Of a stretch of 64,000 nt of DNA, positions 1-8,542 are shown one piece after another. Origin of the DNA: Microbacterium salitolerans (GTDB lineage Bacteria; Actinomycetota; Actinomycetes; Actinomycetales; Microbacteriaceae); assembly GCF_019720895.1 (NCBI RefSeq), contig NZ_JAHKSH010000002.1, positions 639,563 to 703,562 of the forward strand, given 5' to 3'. Below the pieces are notes generated by a model. It was not told where the DNA came from and did not search any database. It worked only from the letters and a program-made list of their open reading frames with translations. The first letter of the stretch is position 1. Each line of letters begins with the position of its first letter. The position numbers and the translations under genes were made by a program.

Positions 1-208
1 TGAAGCCGTACAGCACATAGAGCACCGCGATCAGGCCCATTGCGCCGAAGCTCATCATCATCATGCTGACCACGGACTTGGCCTTGACCAGGCCCCCATA
101 GAAGAAGGCGACGCCGGGCGTCATGAAGAGCACCAGCGCTGTGGCCATCATCAGCCACGCCATGTTTCCGTCCGCGCCTGCCGCGGTGAGCAGTTCTTCC
201 TCAGACAT
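1..208 (-). CDS. amt: Ammonium transporter, N-terminal part (cut by window edge)
   Basis: Only the first 69 residues lie in the window; the gene runs off the left edge. The reading is ATG at 208, a short acidic N-terminus, then a membrane helix ending in a TPGVAFFYGG segment and a second helix rich in methionine. FYGG followed by a small-residue, Met-rich helix is typical of the Amt/AmtB/Rh channel family, which takes up ammonium. Two adjacent hydrophobic helices are visible. A GTAAC-N6-TTTAC element upstream hints at control by a GlnR-type nitrogen regulator, in line with the glutamine synthetase genes further along. The family call is firm; the function of the missing part cannot be checked. 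Confidence 0.88.
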   Translation of the reverse strand, partial: MSEEELLTAAGADGNMAWLMMATALVLFMTPGVAFFYGGLVKAKSVVSMMMMSFGAMGLIAVLYVLYGF

Positions 209-355
209 TCGGTTCCTTTGCGATTCGGGTGATCAGGACACCGGTCAGCTGCAGGTCGACATGGAGCGCTCGACCGGGTGACCCCATCGTCGTGGGGCGG
301 CGTTACCCGAGCAGTGCTGAGGAGGTTACGACTGGATTTCGCGGACCGGCCGCAC

Positions 356-371
356 GTAAACGCTGCGTTAC
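356..371 (-). promoter_or_regulatory. Candidate GlnR-like half-site pair upstream of amt
   Basis: On the minus strand the sequence reads GTAAC, six bases, TTTAC. Actinobacterial GlnR boxes are runs of GTnAC and GAAAC half-sites at 11-bp spacing. Further GTAAC pentamers on the same strand lie at 329-325 and 306-302. The match is partial and the site lies about 150 bp before the start codon, so this is tentative. Confidence 0.3.
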
Positions 372-414
372 GCGCGACGACCGGACCCGCGAACGGGACC
401 GATGGATCCGCTTG

Positions 415-1455
415 TCACGCGTGGGTCGAGGCGACGAGGCGCGAGATCGCGCGCAGGTACTTCTTGCGATAGCCGCCCGCGAGCATCTCGTCGGAGAAGA
501 CGTCGTTCAGAGCGGTGCCCGTCGCCCGCAGCGGCAGCTGCGCGTCGTACACCCGGTCGATGAACGCGACGAAGCGCAGCGCCTCCGACTGGTCGGTGAG
601 CTGACGCACCCCGCGCAGACCGACGGCTGCGACCCCGGCGATGAGACGGATATAGCGCGAGGGATGGACGTCGGCCAGGTGGGCGATGAGTTCGTCGAAC
701 GCGTCCTCGGAGGCGGTGCCGCCGTCGCAGGCGGCACCGAGCGCGGAGAGGAAGTCGGCATCGTCCGTCACGACCGCTCCCCCGTCGAGCGAACGCTGGC
801 GGAAGTCGACGCCGTCGATGCGGATCGTCTCGAAGCTGTCGGACATCCCCTGGATCTCCCGCAGGAAGTCCTGCGCCGCGAACCGCCCCTCTCCGAGCGC
901 GTTCGGCGGCGTGTTGCTCGTGGCGGCCAGACGGGTTCCCGTGCGCACGAGCTCGCCGAGGAGACGCGTCATGACCATCGTGTCGCCGGGATCGTCGAGC
1001 TCGAACTCGTCGATGCAGAGCAGAGCGGATCCCGACAGCAGGTCGACCGTGTTCTTGTATCCGAGCGCGCCCACGAGCGCCGTGTACTCGATGAAGGAGC
1101 CGAAGTGCTTTCGGCGCGCAGGGACCGCATGGTAGATCGCGGCGAGCAGGTGCGTCTTGCCGACGCCGAATCCGCCGTCGAGGTAGACACCGGGCTTCGT
1201 CTCGGGGGTCGCGGGCTGCCGCTTCCTGCCGAAGGAGAACAGGCTCCCCCGCTTGACGGGAGCCGATCCGCCCGTCGCGAAGCTCTGCAGAGTCTCCTTC
1301 GCGTCCTGCTGCGACGGATACGCCTCGTCGACGCGATATGTCTCGAACGTCGCGTCATCGAACTGAGGCGGCGGTACGAGACTGTCGAGCATCTCCTCTC
1401 CCGTGAGCTGCGGGTGGCGCTCTGAGAGACGGACGATCGTGGCGGCAGAAGTCAT
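415..1455 (-). CDS. zapE: ZapE / AFG1-like ATPase
   Basis: 346 residues, ATG start. A Walker A motif (GGFGVGKTH, around residue 95) and a Walker B-type LLCIDEFELDD (around 147) identify the AFG1/ZapE group of AAA-like P-loop ATPases. Bacterial ZapE is linked to FtsZ-ring regulation; the mitochondrial homologue acts in protein quality control. The length fits the family. A TAAGCT box lies 7 bp before the ATG and a GAAGGA run could act as a ribosome site. It is divergent from sufE with about 65 bp between starts. The family is secure; the cellular role in this organism is inferred. Confidence 0.9.
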   Translation of the reverse strand: MTSAATIVRLSERHPQLTGEEMLDSLVPPPQFDDATFETYRVDEAYPSQQDAKETLQSFATGGSAPVKRGSLFSFGRKRQPATPETKPGVYLDGGFGVGKTHLLAAIYHAVPARRKHFGSFIEYTALVGALGYKNTVDLLSGSALLCIDEFELDDPGDTMVMTRLLGELVRTGTRLAATSNTPPNALGEGRFAAQDFLREIQGMSDSFETIRIDGVDFRQRSLDGGAVVTDDADFLSALGAACDGGTASEDAFDELIAHLADVHPSRYIRLIAGVAAVGLRGVRQLTDQSEALRFVAFIDRVYDAQLPLRATGTALNDVFSDEMLAGGYRKKYLRAISRLVASTHA

Positions 1456-1521
1456 CCTTCACAGCTTAATGCGCGCCCGCCGCCTGGCCCGTCCGCCCAT
1501 GATCGTCGTATCGTGGCGGTG

Positions 1522-1962
1522 ATGATGACTTCCGCTCTCCCTGCCTCCCTGGCTGAGATCCGCGACGACCTCCTCGACATCGACGAAGCCGACCGGCTCC
1601 CGTTCCTCGTCGAGGTCGGCGACGAACTGCCTGAAGTCCCTGCTGAGTACCGCGAGGATCCGTCGCGCACGGAACGCGTCGAGGAGTGTCAGTCCCCCGT
1701 CTACATCGCCGTCGAGGTCGACGACGAGCGCCGCGTGACGCTGCACGCGATCGCCCCGGCGGAGGCGCCGACGACACGCGGCTTCGCGAGCATGCTCGCG
1801 CAGGGTGTGCGGGGGGCAACGGTCGAGTCGGTGCTCGCGATTCCCGAGGACTTCCCCCTCACTCTCGGCCTCGGCTCACTCGTCTCACCGCTGCGCCTCG
1901 CAGGCATGGCGGGCATGCTCCGTCGCACGCAGCGACAGGTGCGCGCTCAGCAGCGAATCTGA
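1522..1962 (+). CDS. sufE: SufE family Fe-S cluster sulfur acceptor
   Basis: About 146 residues. The fold elements of SufE are present, including an LPEVPAEYREDPSRTERVEECQS stretch whose cysteine (ECQS) is the expected sulfur-accepting residue. SufE accepts sulfur from a SufS-type cysteine desulfurase for Fe-S cluster assembly. I chose ATG 1522 over GTG 1513 because a TATCGT -10-like box (1509-1514) overlaps the GTG and sits 7 bp before the ATG; ATG 1525 is also possible. The stop overlaps the convergent hydrolase gene by 16 bp. No cysteine desulfurase lies nearby. Confidence 0.87.
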   Translation: MMTSALPASLAEIRDDLLDIDEADRLPFLVEVGDELPEVPAEYREDPSRTERVEECQSPVYIAVEVDDERRVTLHAIAPAEAPTTRGFASMLAQGVRGATVESVLAIPEDFPLTLGLGSLVSPLRLAGMAGMLRRTQRQVRAQQRI

Positions 1963-3140
1963 TCCGCCAGCCATCCGGTGATCGTCCGCGCCCACCGATC
2001 CTCGTCGTAGTTCCAGAGCTTCGTGTGGCGTGCGCCCGTGTAGGACACGAACGTCACGAGGTCGGGGCGCGCCTCGGCGAGCCCGTGCGATGCCCCGGAG
2101 GGCACGAACCCGTCGTCATCGCTGTGCAGGAGAAGGATCGGATGGCGCAGCTCGTCGGCACGCCTCACGATGTCGAGGTCGTCGAGCGAGATCGCGTTTC
2201 CCGACCGGACCACCCGCGACCACGACCGCAGCGTCAGCTGGCGCAGCGCGATGTGCGTCACGGGTGCGGGCACACGGAGGGCGCGCGCCTGGAAGTCGAG
2301 GACGAGACGCCAGTCGACGACAGGCGAGTCGAGGATCACCGCGGCGATCACGTCGGGGTGCGACGTGTTGAGAACGGTCTGGAGCACGATCGCGCCGCCC
2401 ATGGACCACCCCATCAGGACAATGCGGCGCGCGCCGCGCTCGCGGGCGTACTCGATCGATGCCTCGATGTCGCGCCACTCGGTCGCGCCGAGGCCGTAGC
2501 GGCCGGAACCGGACCTCGGCGCCTCTCCGTCGTTGCGATACGAGACGGCGAGCGTCGTGATGCCGGCATCGCGGAACACGGGTGCCGAACGGAGGACCTC
2601 GGACCGTGTCGTGCCGCGACCGTGCACGACGATCGCCCAGGTGTCGTTCGCCGAGGATCCGCGGGGCGGGAACAGCCACGCGGGACACGCGCCGACCGGT
2701 GCGGGAATCGACACCTCGGAAAAGGGGATGTGCAGCTGGTCCGGCCGGGTGAAGTACCAGCCGCTGAATGTCGCATCGCGGCCAATTCTCTCCGCGGGTG
2801 AGACGTGCGTGAGAAGTTTGCGGGTGACGGTCGCGTCGGTCGTCGCATGCACGGACCCCAGCTGCAGATAGTCGCGCGCCCCGTTGACGAACAGTCCGTA
2901 CCGCCCGGGCAGAACGGTGTCCGGTGTGCGGTTCAGCGTAATCGTCTGAGCCGTGCGGTCGAGACCCACCACCTCGGTATCGGCGATGCGACGCGTGAGC
3001 GGGGTCACCGCCTGCCGGGCGACGGCGAAGGCGACGAGCGTGCCGCCCACGACGATGCCCGCCGTCGTCGCCGCCGCGATGGTCGCGGCTTCGACGAACC
3101 GCCCTCGCGCGCTCGCGGCGTGCCTGAAACCCCTCACCAC
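1947..3140 (-). CDS. Membrane-anchored alpha/beta hydrolase
   Basis: 397 residues, GTG start. An N-terminal transmembrane segment (about 18-40) is followed by a roughly 100-residue extra domain, then an alpha/beta-hydrolase core. The nucleophile elbow is GWSMGG (Ser246), the acid is in HSDDDGFVP (about Asp343) and the histidine in ARHTKLW (His372), so the triad looks intact. The substrate is unknown; the layout resembles prolyl-oligopeptidase-like or acyl hydrolases. A TAGGCT box 6 bp before the GTG suggests a leaderless message. It is divergent from DUF3000 with 22 bp between start codons, and its 3' end overlaps sufE. Confidence 0.85.
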   Translation of the reverse strand: MVRGFRHAASARGRFVEAATIAAATTAGIVVGGTLVAFAVARQAVTPLTRRIADTEVVGLDRTAQTITLNRTPDTVLPGRYGLFVNGARDYLQLGSVHATTDATVTRKLLTHVSPAERIGRDATFSGWYFTRPDQLHIPFSEVSIPAPVGACPAWLFPPRGSSANDTWAIVVHGRGTTRSEVLRSAPVFRDAGITTLAVSYRNDGEAPRSGSGRYGLGATEWRDIEASIEYARERGARRIVLMGWSMGGAIVLQTVLNTSHPDVIAAVILDSPVVDWRLVLDFQARALRVPAPVTHIALRQLTLRSWSRVVRSGNAISLDDLDIVRRADELRHPILLLHSDDDGFVPSGASHGLAEARPDLVTFVSYTGARHTKLWNYDEDRWARTITGWLADQIRC

Positions 3141-3146
3141 ATTCCC

Positions 3147-3156
3147 AGCCTAGTCT
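3147..3156. promoter_or_regulatory. Overlapping divergent -10 boxes
   Basis: The ten bases AGCCTAGTCT hold TAGGCT on the minus strand (3152-3147), 6 bp before the hydrolase GTG at 3140, and TAGTCT on the plus strand (3151-3156), 6 bp before the DUF3000 GTG at 3163. The boxes share two base pairs, so two polymerases could not occupy both at once. Neither gene has a recognisable Shine-Dalgarno sequence. Confidence 0.6.
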
Positions 3157-3162
3157 GACCGC

Positions 3163-3741
3163 GTGGCCAGAGACGGGCGAGTTGAGAGCGGATTCGAATC
3201 CGCTGCCGATGCGCTGCGAGCAGCGTCCCACCGTTCCGACCTGGTGGTGCGAGAGATTCCCTCGCCTGGCGACATCGCGCCCTTCAGCATCGCCTTCGCG
3301 GGCGATGTCCGCCCGGACTCCCACGGCGATTCGCCCTACGGAACCGGGCGCTTCATCCTGTTGCACGACCCCGACGAGCCCGAGGCGTGGGGCGGACCGT
3401 GGCGGGTCGTCACGTTCGCGCAGGCTCCGCTCGAGCCCGAGATCGGCACGGATCCACTTCTTGCTGATGTCGCGTGGTCGTGGCTGACCGATGCGCTCGC
3501 CTCCCGCGGGGCCGCATACCGCGCCATCTCGGGGACTGCCACGAAGACCGTCTCGCGAGGCTTCGGCACGCTCGCGGATCAGGGCGACGGATCGCAGATC
3601 GAGCTCCGCGCGTCCTGGAGCCCGGAGAGCCCGTCGGAGGCGCACATCGAGGCGTGGGTCGAGCTCGTGTGCATGCTCGCGGGGCTTCCTCCCGGCTCGG
3701 AGGACATCGCGGTCCTCCGAGCCGGGCCGCGTCACCCCTGA
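3163..3741 (+). CDS. DUF3000 family protein
   Basis: 192 residues, GTG start placed 6 bp after a TAGTCT box. It matches my recollection of the actinobacterial DUF3000 family, which sits next to the RNase D-like HRDC gene, as here. No signal peptide, membrane segment or catalytic motif stands out; the protein is acidic and probably cytosolic. The function is unknown. The start is well constrained because the next upstream gene is only 22 bp away on the other strand. Confidence 0.85.
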   Translation: MARDGRVESGFESAADALRAASHRSDLVVREIPSPGDIAPFSIAFAGDVRPDSHGDSPYGTGRFILLHDPDEPEAWGGPWRVVTFAQAPLEPEIGTDPLLADVAWSWLTDALASRGAAYRAISGTATKTVSRGFGTLADQGDGSQIELRASWSPESPSEAHIEAWVELVCMLAGLPPGSEDIAVLRAGPRHP

Positions 3742-3820
3742 CCACGGCCGCCTGCGCATCGCGAGACAATGGGTTCATCCCGTCCACAGCCGCCGCGTGG
3801 CTACTCGCCCGCGCCGCACG

Positions 3821-3836
3821 AAGGAGAACCGTCATT
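3821..3836 (+). promoter_or_regulatory. Ribosome binding site with ATT start codon
   Basis: AAGGAG at 3821-3826 is followed by seven bases and then ATT at 3834. No ATG, GTG or TTG occurs in this frame at normal spacing: the next GTG (3846) is 19 bases from the AAGGAG, and no in-frame ATG or GTG occurs between the DUF3000 stop and the ATT. The spacing therefore points to ATT as the initiator. Confidence 0.5.
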
Positions 3837-5027
3837 CCGTACCGCGTGATCGACACCGCACAGGGCCTCGCCGAGGCCGCCCGCGCACTGGCTGACGCCG
3901 CGGGACCCGTCGCTGTCGATGTCGAACGGGCATCGGGATTCCGGTACTCGGCCCGCGCCTACCTGATTCAGGTGTTTCGTCGCGGCGCCGGGGTGTTCCT
4001 CTTCGACCCGCCCGCCGTCGGCGACTTCGGACCGCTTCAGGAGGCGATCGGCGACGCCGAATGGGTGTTCCATGCCGCCAGCCAGGACCTGCCGTCGCTG
4101 CACGAGCTCGATCTGGTGCCGACGTCGATCTTCGACACCGAGCTGTCGGCACGGCTGCTGGGATGGCCGAAGGTCGGACTCGGCGCCGTCGTCGAGCGCA
4201 CCCTCGATATCGTGCTGAGGAAGGAGCACTCCGCCGCCGACTGGTCGACCCGCCCGCTGCCTCAGGACTGGCTCGAATACGCCGCCCTCGACGTCGAGCA
4301 CCTCCTCGACGTCCGCGACGCCGTGGCCGCCGAGCTCGACGAGACGGGCAAGCGCGAGTGGGCCGAGGAGGAGTTCGAGGAGGTGCGCACACGACTCCCC
4401 AAGCCGGCACCGGCCGAGCCGTGGCGTCGACTCGGCGGCCTCCACAAGGTCCGCGGGCGGCGCAACCTCGCCGTCGCGCGTCAGCTGTGGACGGCGCGAG
4501 ACGAGTTCGCGCGCGCCGAGGATGTCTCGCCCGGGCGCCTCGTCCCCGACCGCGCCCTGATCGCCGCCATCCTGGCGCAGCCGCGCAGCAAGAGCGAGCT
4601 CACCGGGCTCAAGGCGTTCACGGGACGTGCAAGCCGATCGGAGATCGACCGATGGTGGAAGGCGTTCGTCGACGGGCGCGAGATCGAGGAGCTCCCCCTC
4701 GAGCGCGTGCCGACCGACGCGCTCCCGCCCGTCCGGGCCTGGGCAGGACGACGCGCCGACGCGGATCGCCGGCTCAAGGCCGCCAAGCCGGCCGTCGAGG
4801 CGCACGCGGAGTTCCTGTCGATGCCGACGGAGAACCTCCTCACCCCGGATCATCTCCGACGAATCGCCTGGCAGCCGCCCACGTCTCTGTCGATCGAGAC
4901 GGTCTCCACTGCGCTGCGTGACCTCGGGGCCCGCGAATGGCAGATCGCGCAGACCGCGCCGATCATCGCGCTCGCGTTTGTTCAGGCGGCGCAATCACCC
5001 GCCGCACCCGCCGAACCGGCTTCGTAG
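3834..5027 (+). CDS. rnd: Ribonuclease D-like 3'-5' exonuclease with HRDC domain
   Basis: About 397 residues from the ATT at 3834, or 393 from GTG 3846. The DEDD exonuclease residues are visible: DVE near the N-terminus (AVDVERASGFRY), the Asp in HAASQDLPSL, and YAALDVEHLLD as the YxxxD motif. An HRDC-like helical region follows (about 210-290), then a second helical region. RNase D trims structured RNA 3' ends, including tRNA precursors. It follows DUF3000 by about 90 bp and precedes fadA. The start is the uncertain part. Confidence 0.88.
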   Translation: MPYRVIDTAQGLAEAARALADAAGPVAVDVERASGFRYSARAYLIQVFRRGAGVFLFDPPAVGDFGPLQEAIGDAEWVFHAASQDLPSLHELDLVPTSIFDTELSARLLGWPKVGLGAVVERTLDIVLRKEHSAADWSTRPLPQDWLEYAALDVEHLLDVRDAVAAELDETGKREWAEEEFEEVRTRLPKPAPAEPWRRLGGLHKVRGRRNLAVARQLWTARDEFARAEDVSPGRLVPDRALIAAILAQPRSKSELTGLKAFTGRASRSEIDRWWKAFVDGREIEELPLERVPTDALPPVRAWAGRRADADRRLKAAKPAVEAHAEFLSMPTENLLTPDHLRRIAWQPPTSLSIETVSTALRDLGAREWQIAQTAPIIALAFVQAAQSPAAPAEPAS

Positions 5028-5068
5028 GATCACCCCAACTGACTCGCCTTCGACGTGGAGGATCCCTC

Positions 5069-5100
5069 TAGGCTGGCTACGCACACCAACCTCAGGAGGC
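5069..5100 (+). promoter_or_regulatory. Likely -10 box and RBS of the fadA-fadB operon
   Basis: TAGGCT at 5069-5074 is a -10-like box and AGGAGG at 5094-5099 lies 4 bases before the GTG start of fadA at 5104. No good -35 hexamer is visible at 16-18 bp. This start has a proper leader, unlike several others in the window. Confidence 0.4.
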
Positions 5101-5103
5101 AAA

Positions 5104-6315
5104 GTGGCCCAGCTGACGGATGTCTATTTCGTCGATGGCGTACGCACCCCGTTCGGTCGCGCAGGCGACTCCGGGATGTACGCGAACACCCGCGCCGACG
5201 ATCTCGTCGTGAAGGCGCTCATCGGACTGATGGAGCGCAATGGAGGCGTTCCGAAGGATCGAATCGATGACGTGGCGATCGCCGCGACCTCGCAGACGGG
5301 CGATCAGGGACTCACCCTCGGACGATCTGCCGCGATGCTCGCGGGACTCCCCGAGACGGTTCCCGGCCTCGCGATCGATCGCATGTGCGCCGGCGCGATG
5401 ACGGCCGTCAGCACGATGGGCGCGTCGATCGGCGCGGGAATGTACGACCTCGCCATCGCGGGCGGCGTCGAGCACATGGGGCACCACCCGATCGGGGCGA
5501 ACGCGGACCCGAATCCGCGCTTCGTCGCCGAGCGCCTCGTCGATCCGCAGGCCCTCAACATGGGCGTGACGGCCGAGCGCCTGCACGATCGCTTCCCGCA
5601 GCTCACCAAGGAGCGCGCGGATCGCTTCGGCATGCTCAGCCAGCAGAAGGTGCAGGCCGCGTACGACGAGGGCAGGATCCAGCCCGACCTCGTTCCCGTC
5701 GCGATCTCGGATGCAGACGGCGCCTTCGGACTCGCGGCGGAGGACGAGGGCCGTCGGCCGCAGACGACCATGGCGGATCTGGCCGGGCTGAAGACGCCGT
5801 TCCGCCCGCACGGGCGCGTCACGGCCGGCACGTCCTCTCCTCTGACGGACGGCGCGACGATCAGCCTGCTCGCCGGCGGAGCCGCCGTGAAGGAGCACGG
5901 GCTCGCCCCTAAGATGCGCATGGTGTCGTTCGCCTACGCGGGCGTGCAGCCCGAGGTCATGGGAATCGGCCCCATCCCCTCGACGGAGAAGGCGCTGGCG
6001 AAGGCGGGCCTCGACATCGCCGACATCGGACTGTTCGAGCTGAACGAGGCGTTCGCGGTGCAGGTGCTGTCGTTCCTCGACCACTTCGGCATCGACGACG
6101 AGGACCCGCGCGTCAACGCCTGGGGCGGCGCGATCGCCCTCGGCCACCCGCTCGCCGCCAGCGGTGTGCGCCTCATGATCCAGCTGGCAGCGCAGTTCGC
6201 CCTCCGCCCCGACGTCCGCTACGGCATGACGGCGATGTGCGTGGGGCTCGGGCAGGGCGGCACCGTGATCTGGGAGAACCCCCACTACACGGGCAAGAAG
6301 GCGAAGAGGAAGTGA
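5104..6315 (+). CDS. fadA: Thiolase family acetyl-CoA C-acyltransferase
   Basis: 403 residues from GTG 5104, preceded by AGGAGG. The thiolase residues are visible: the nucleophilic cysteine in IDRMCAGAMTAV, NEAFAVQ, the histidine in GHPLAASGVR and a second cysteine in MCVGLGQGG. It cleaves 3-ketoacyl-CoA with CoA in the last step of beta-oxidation, or runs in reverse. The stop overlaps a possible GTG of the downstream fadB-like gene, so the two are almost surely cotranscribed and form the trifunctional-type complex. Confidence 0.93.
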   Translation: MAQLTDVYFVDGVRTPFGRAGDSGMYANTRADDLVVKALIGLMERNGGVPKDRIDDVAIAATSQTGDQGLTLGRSAAMLAGLPETVPGLAIDRMCAGAMTAVSTMGASIGAGMYDLAIAGGVEHMGHHPIGANADPNPRFVAERLVDPQALNMGVTAERLHDRFPQLTKERADRFGMLSQQKVQAAYDEGRIQPDLVPVAISDADGAFGLAAEDEGRRPQTTMADLAGLKTPFRPHGRVTAGTSSPLTDGATISLLAGGAAVKEHGLAPKMRMVSFAYAGVQPEVMGIGPIPSTEKALAKAGLDIADIGLFELNEAFAVQVLSFLDHFGIDDEDPRVNAWGGAIALGHPLAASGVRLMIQLAAQFALRPDVRYGMTAMCVGLGQGGTVIWENPHYTGKKAKRK

Positions 6316-6323
6316 CCGGCGCG

Positions 6324-8462
6324 ATGACCGACTACAGCACCATCGACTTCAGCGAGCTCGAAGCCGCCTCGGCAGACGAGGTCGTGACGCACTCCCTCAC
6401 GCGCGACGTCGCGCTTCCGAGCGGCCGCACCCTCGCTCTGATCACTCTTCACAACGGACACGACCATAAGCGGCCCAACACGCTCGGCCCGCTCACGCTG
6501 CGTGAACTCGGCGAGACGCTCGACGCTCTGCGCGAGCGCGCCAGCGCCGGTGAGATCGACGCAGTCGCCGTGACCGGGAAGCCGTACATCTTCGCCGCCG
6601 GTGCCGATCTGTCCCAGATCGGCGCGCTCAAGGAGCGCAGCAACGCGCTCCTGATCGCGCAGCGCGGTCACCAGGTGTTCGGCAAGCTCGGTGACCTCGG
6701 CGTGCCCTCGTTCGCCTTCGTCAACGGGCTGGCGCTCGGCGGCGGGCTCGAGGTCGCGCTCGGCGCCGACTACCGGACGATCGACTCGTCGGCCGCGGCC
6801 GTCGCGTTCCCCGAAGTCTTTCTCGGCCTCATCCCGGGCTGGGGCGGTGCGACCATCCTGCCGAATCTCATCGGCATCGAGAACGCCCTCGAGGTCATCA
6901 TCTCGAATCCGCTCAAGCAGAACCGCACGCTCAAGCCGCAGCAGGCGTACGAGCTCGGCATCTTCGACGCGATGTTCTCTCCCGCCGCCTACCTCGAGGA
7001 CTCGCTCGCCTGGGCCGACAGAGTCATCTCGGGCGAGGTGACCGTCGAACGCAAGAATGTCCCCGGGCGCATCGAGCGCGCCACGAAGTGGCCCGCAGCG
7101 ATCAAGATCGCTCGCGGCATGCTCGAGCAGAGGATCGGCACCGTTCCGAAGTCCCCCTACCGTGCGCTCGACCTGCTCGACAAAGCTGCGAAGGGCTCGA
7201 AGGAAGAAGGGTTCGCGCGCGAGGACGAGGCGCTGGCGGATCTCGCCGCCGGCGACCAGTTCGCTGCGTCCATGTACGCGTTCGACCTCGTGCAGAAGCG
7301 TGCGAAGCGCCCCGTGGGTGCCCCCGATGCGTCGCTCGCGCGCCCGGTGAAGAAGGTCGGCGTCGTCGGCGCCGGTCTCATGGCCAGCCAGTTCGCGCTC
7401 CTCTTCCTACGCCGTCTGCAGGTGCCCGTGGTCATCACCGACATCTCGCAGGAGCGCGTCGACAAGGGACTGTCGTACATCCGCGACGAGATCGCGAAGC
7501 TCGAGGGCAAGGGCCGGCTCGATGCCGATGCCGCGAACCGGCTTCGCGCGCTCGTGACGGGCACGACCGACAAGACCGACTTCGCCGACTGCGACTTCGT
7601 GATCGAGGCTGTCTTCGAGGAGACGGCGGTCAAGCAGGAGGTCTTCCGCGAGATCGAGCAGCACATCGACGCCGACGCGATCCTCGCGACGAACACGTCG
7701 TCGCTGTCGGTCGAGGAGATCGGATCCGTCCTCGCGCACCCCGCGCGCCTCGTCGGATTCCACTTCTTCAACCCGGTCGCCGTCATGCCGCTCATCGAGA
7801 TCGTGCAGACGCCTCAGACGAGCGAGGAGGCGCTGTCGACCGCATTCGTGACGGCGAAGTCGCTCAAGAAGAACGCCATCGGGTCCGCCGATGCGCCGGG
7901 CTTCATCGTCAACCGCCTGCTCGCCAAGGTCATGGGCGAGGCGGCGCGCGCCGTCGACGAGGGCGCGGCTCTCGTCGACGTCGAGAAGGCGTTCGCCCCG
8001 CTCGGACTGCCGATGGGGCCGTTCGAGCTCATCGACCTCGTCGGGTGGAAGGTCGCGGCCCACGTGCAGGACACGATGGTGACGCACTTCCCGGAGCGCT
8101 TCTATGCGTCGGAGAATCTGCACCGACTCGCCGAGATCGACCAGCCGCTGGAACGCGACAAGAAGAAGCGGATCACGGGCTGGACGAAGAAGGCGAAGAA
8201 GGCGCTCGAGATCGGCGAGACCCCCGCCACGGCCGACCAGATCCTACAGCGCGTCGAGGACGAGCTCGCGAGGGAGATCCGCATCATGCTCGACGAGAAG
8301 GTCGTCCCCGAAGTCGAGGACATCGACCTCGCGCTGATCCTCGGCGCAGGCTGGCCGTTCATCGACGGCGGGGCCACGGCCTACCTCGACCGCGTCGGCG
8401 CCTCCGAGCGCGCGACGGGGCGCACGTTCCACGACCCCGTGATCCGGGGTGTGGTCGGCTGA
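6324..8462 (+). CDS. fadB: Enoyl-CoA hydratase / 3-hydroxyacyl-CoA dehydrogenase, FadB-like
   Basis: About 712 residues from ATG 6324; GTG 6312, overlapping the fadA stop, is an alternative. The N-terminal crotonase domain has the oxyanion-hole segment NGLALGGGLEVALGADYR. The dehydrogenase half begins near residue 335 with a Rossmann GVVGAGLMASQ, then VLATNTSSLSVEEI and HFFNPVAVMPLIEIV. The family normally has GxGxMG; the usual glycine after Met is Ala here. It hydrates 2-enoyl-CoA and oxidises 3-hydroxyacyl-CoA with NAD, working with the thiolase just upstream. Confidence 0.93.
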   Translation: MTDYSTIDFSELEAASADEVVTHSLTRDVALPSGRTLALITLHNGHDHKRPNTLGPLTLRELGETLDALRERASAGEIDAVAVTGKPYIFAAGADLSQIGALKERSNALLIAQRGHQVFGKLGDLGVPSFAFVNGLALGGGLEVALGADYRTIDSSAAAVAFPEVFLGLIPGWGGATILPNLIGIENALEVIISNPLKQNRTLKPQQAYELGIFDAMFSPAAYLEDSLAWADRVISGEVTVERKNVPGRIERATKWPAAIKIARGMLEQRIGTVPKSPYRALDLLDKAAKGSKEEGFAREDEALADLAAGDQFAASMYAFDLVQKRAKRPVGAPDASLARPVKKVGVVGAGLMASQFALLFLRRLQVPVVITDISQERVDKGLSYIRDEIAKLEGKGRLDADAANRLRALVTGTTDKTDFADCDFVIEAVFEETAVKQEVFREIEQHIDADAILATNTSSLSVEEIGSVLAHPARLVGFHFFNPVAVMPLIEIVQTPQTSEEALSTAFVTAKSLKKNAIGSADAPGFIVNRLLAKVMGEAARAVDEGAALVDVEKAFAPLGLPMGPFELIDLVGWKVAAHVQDTMVTHFPERFYASENLHRLAEIDQPLERDKKKRITGWTKKAKKALEIGETPATADQILQRVEDELAREIRIMLDEKVVPEVEDIDLALILGAGWPFIDGGATAYLDRVGASERATGRTFHDPVIRGVVG

Positions 8463-8467
8463 TCAAC

Positions 8468-8520
8468 CGCAGAAGCGGCCAGTGCACCTCACGGGAGGAG
8501 GAGCGCTGGCCGCTTCTGCG
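8468..8520. terminator. Long-stem hairpin between convergent fadB and dxs
   Basis: CGCAGAAGCGGCCAG (8468-8482) is exactly complementary to CTGGCCGCTTCTGCG (8506-8520), with a 23-base loop. It lies between the 3' ends of two convergent genes and can serve both. A clear U-tract is missing. Confidence 0.7.
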
Positions 8521-8542
8521 TGTCGGGTCGCCGGCCTCCGCC

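Noticed and set aside
6312-6314. GTG as start of fadB
   Set aside because: Possible, but ATG 12 bp later matches the family start better; kept as an alternative.
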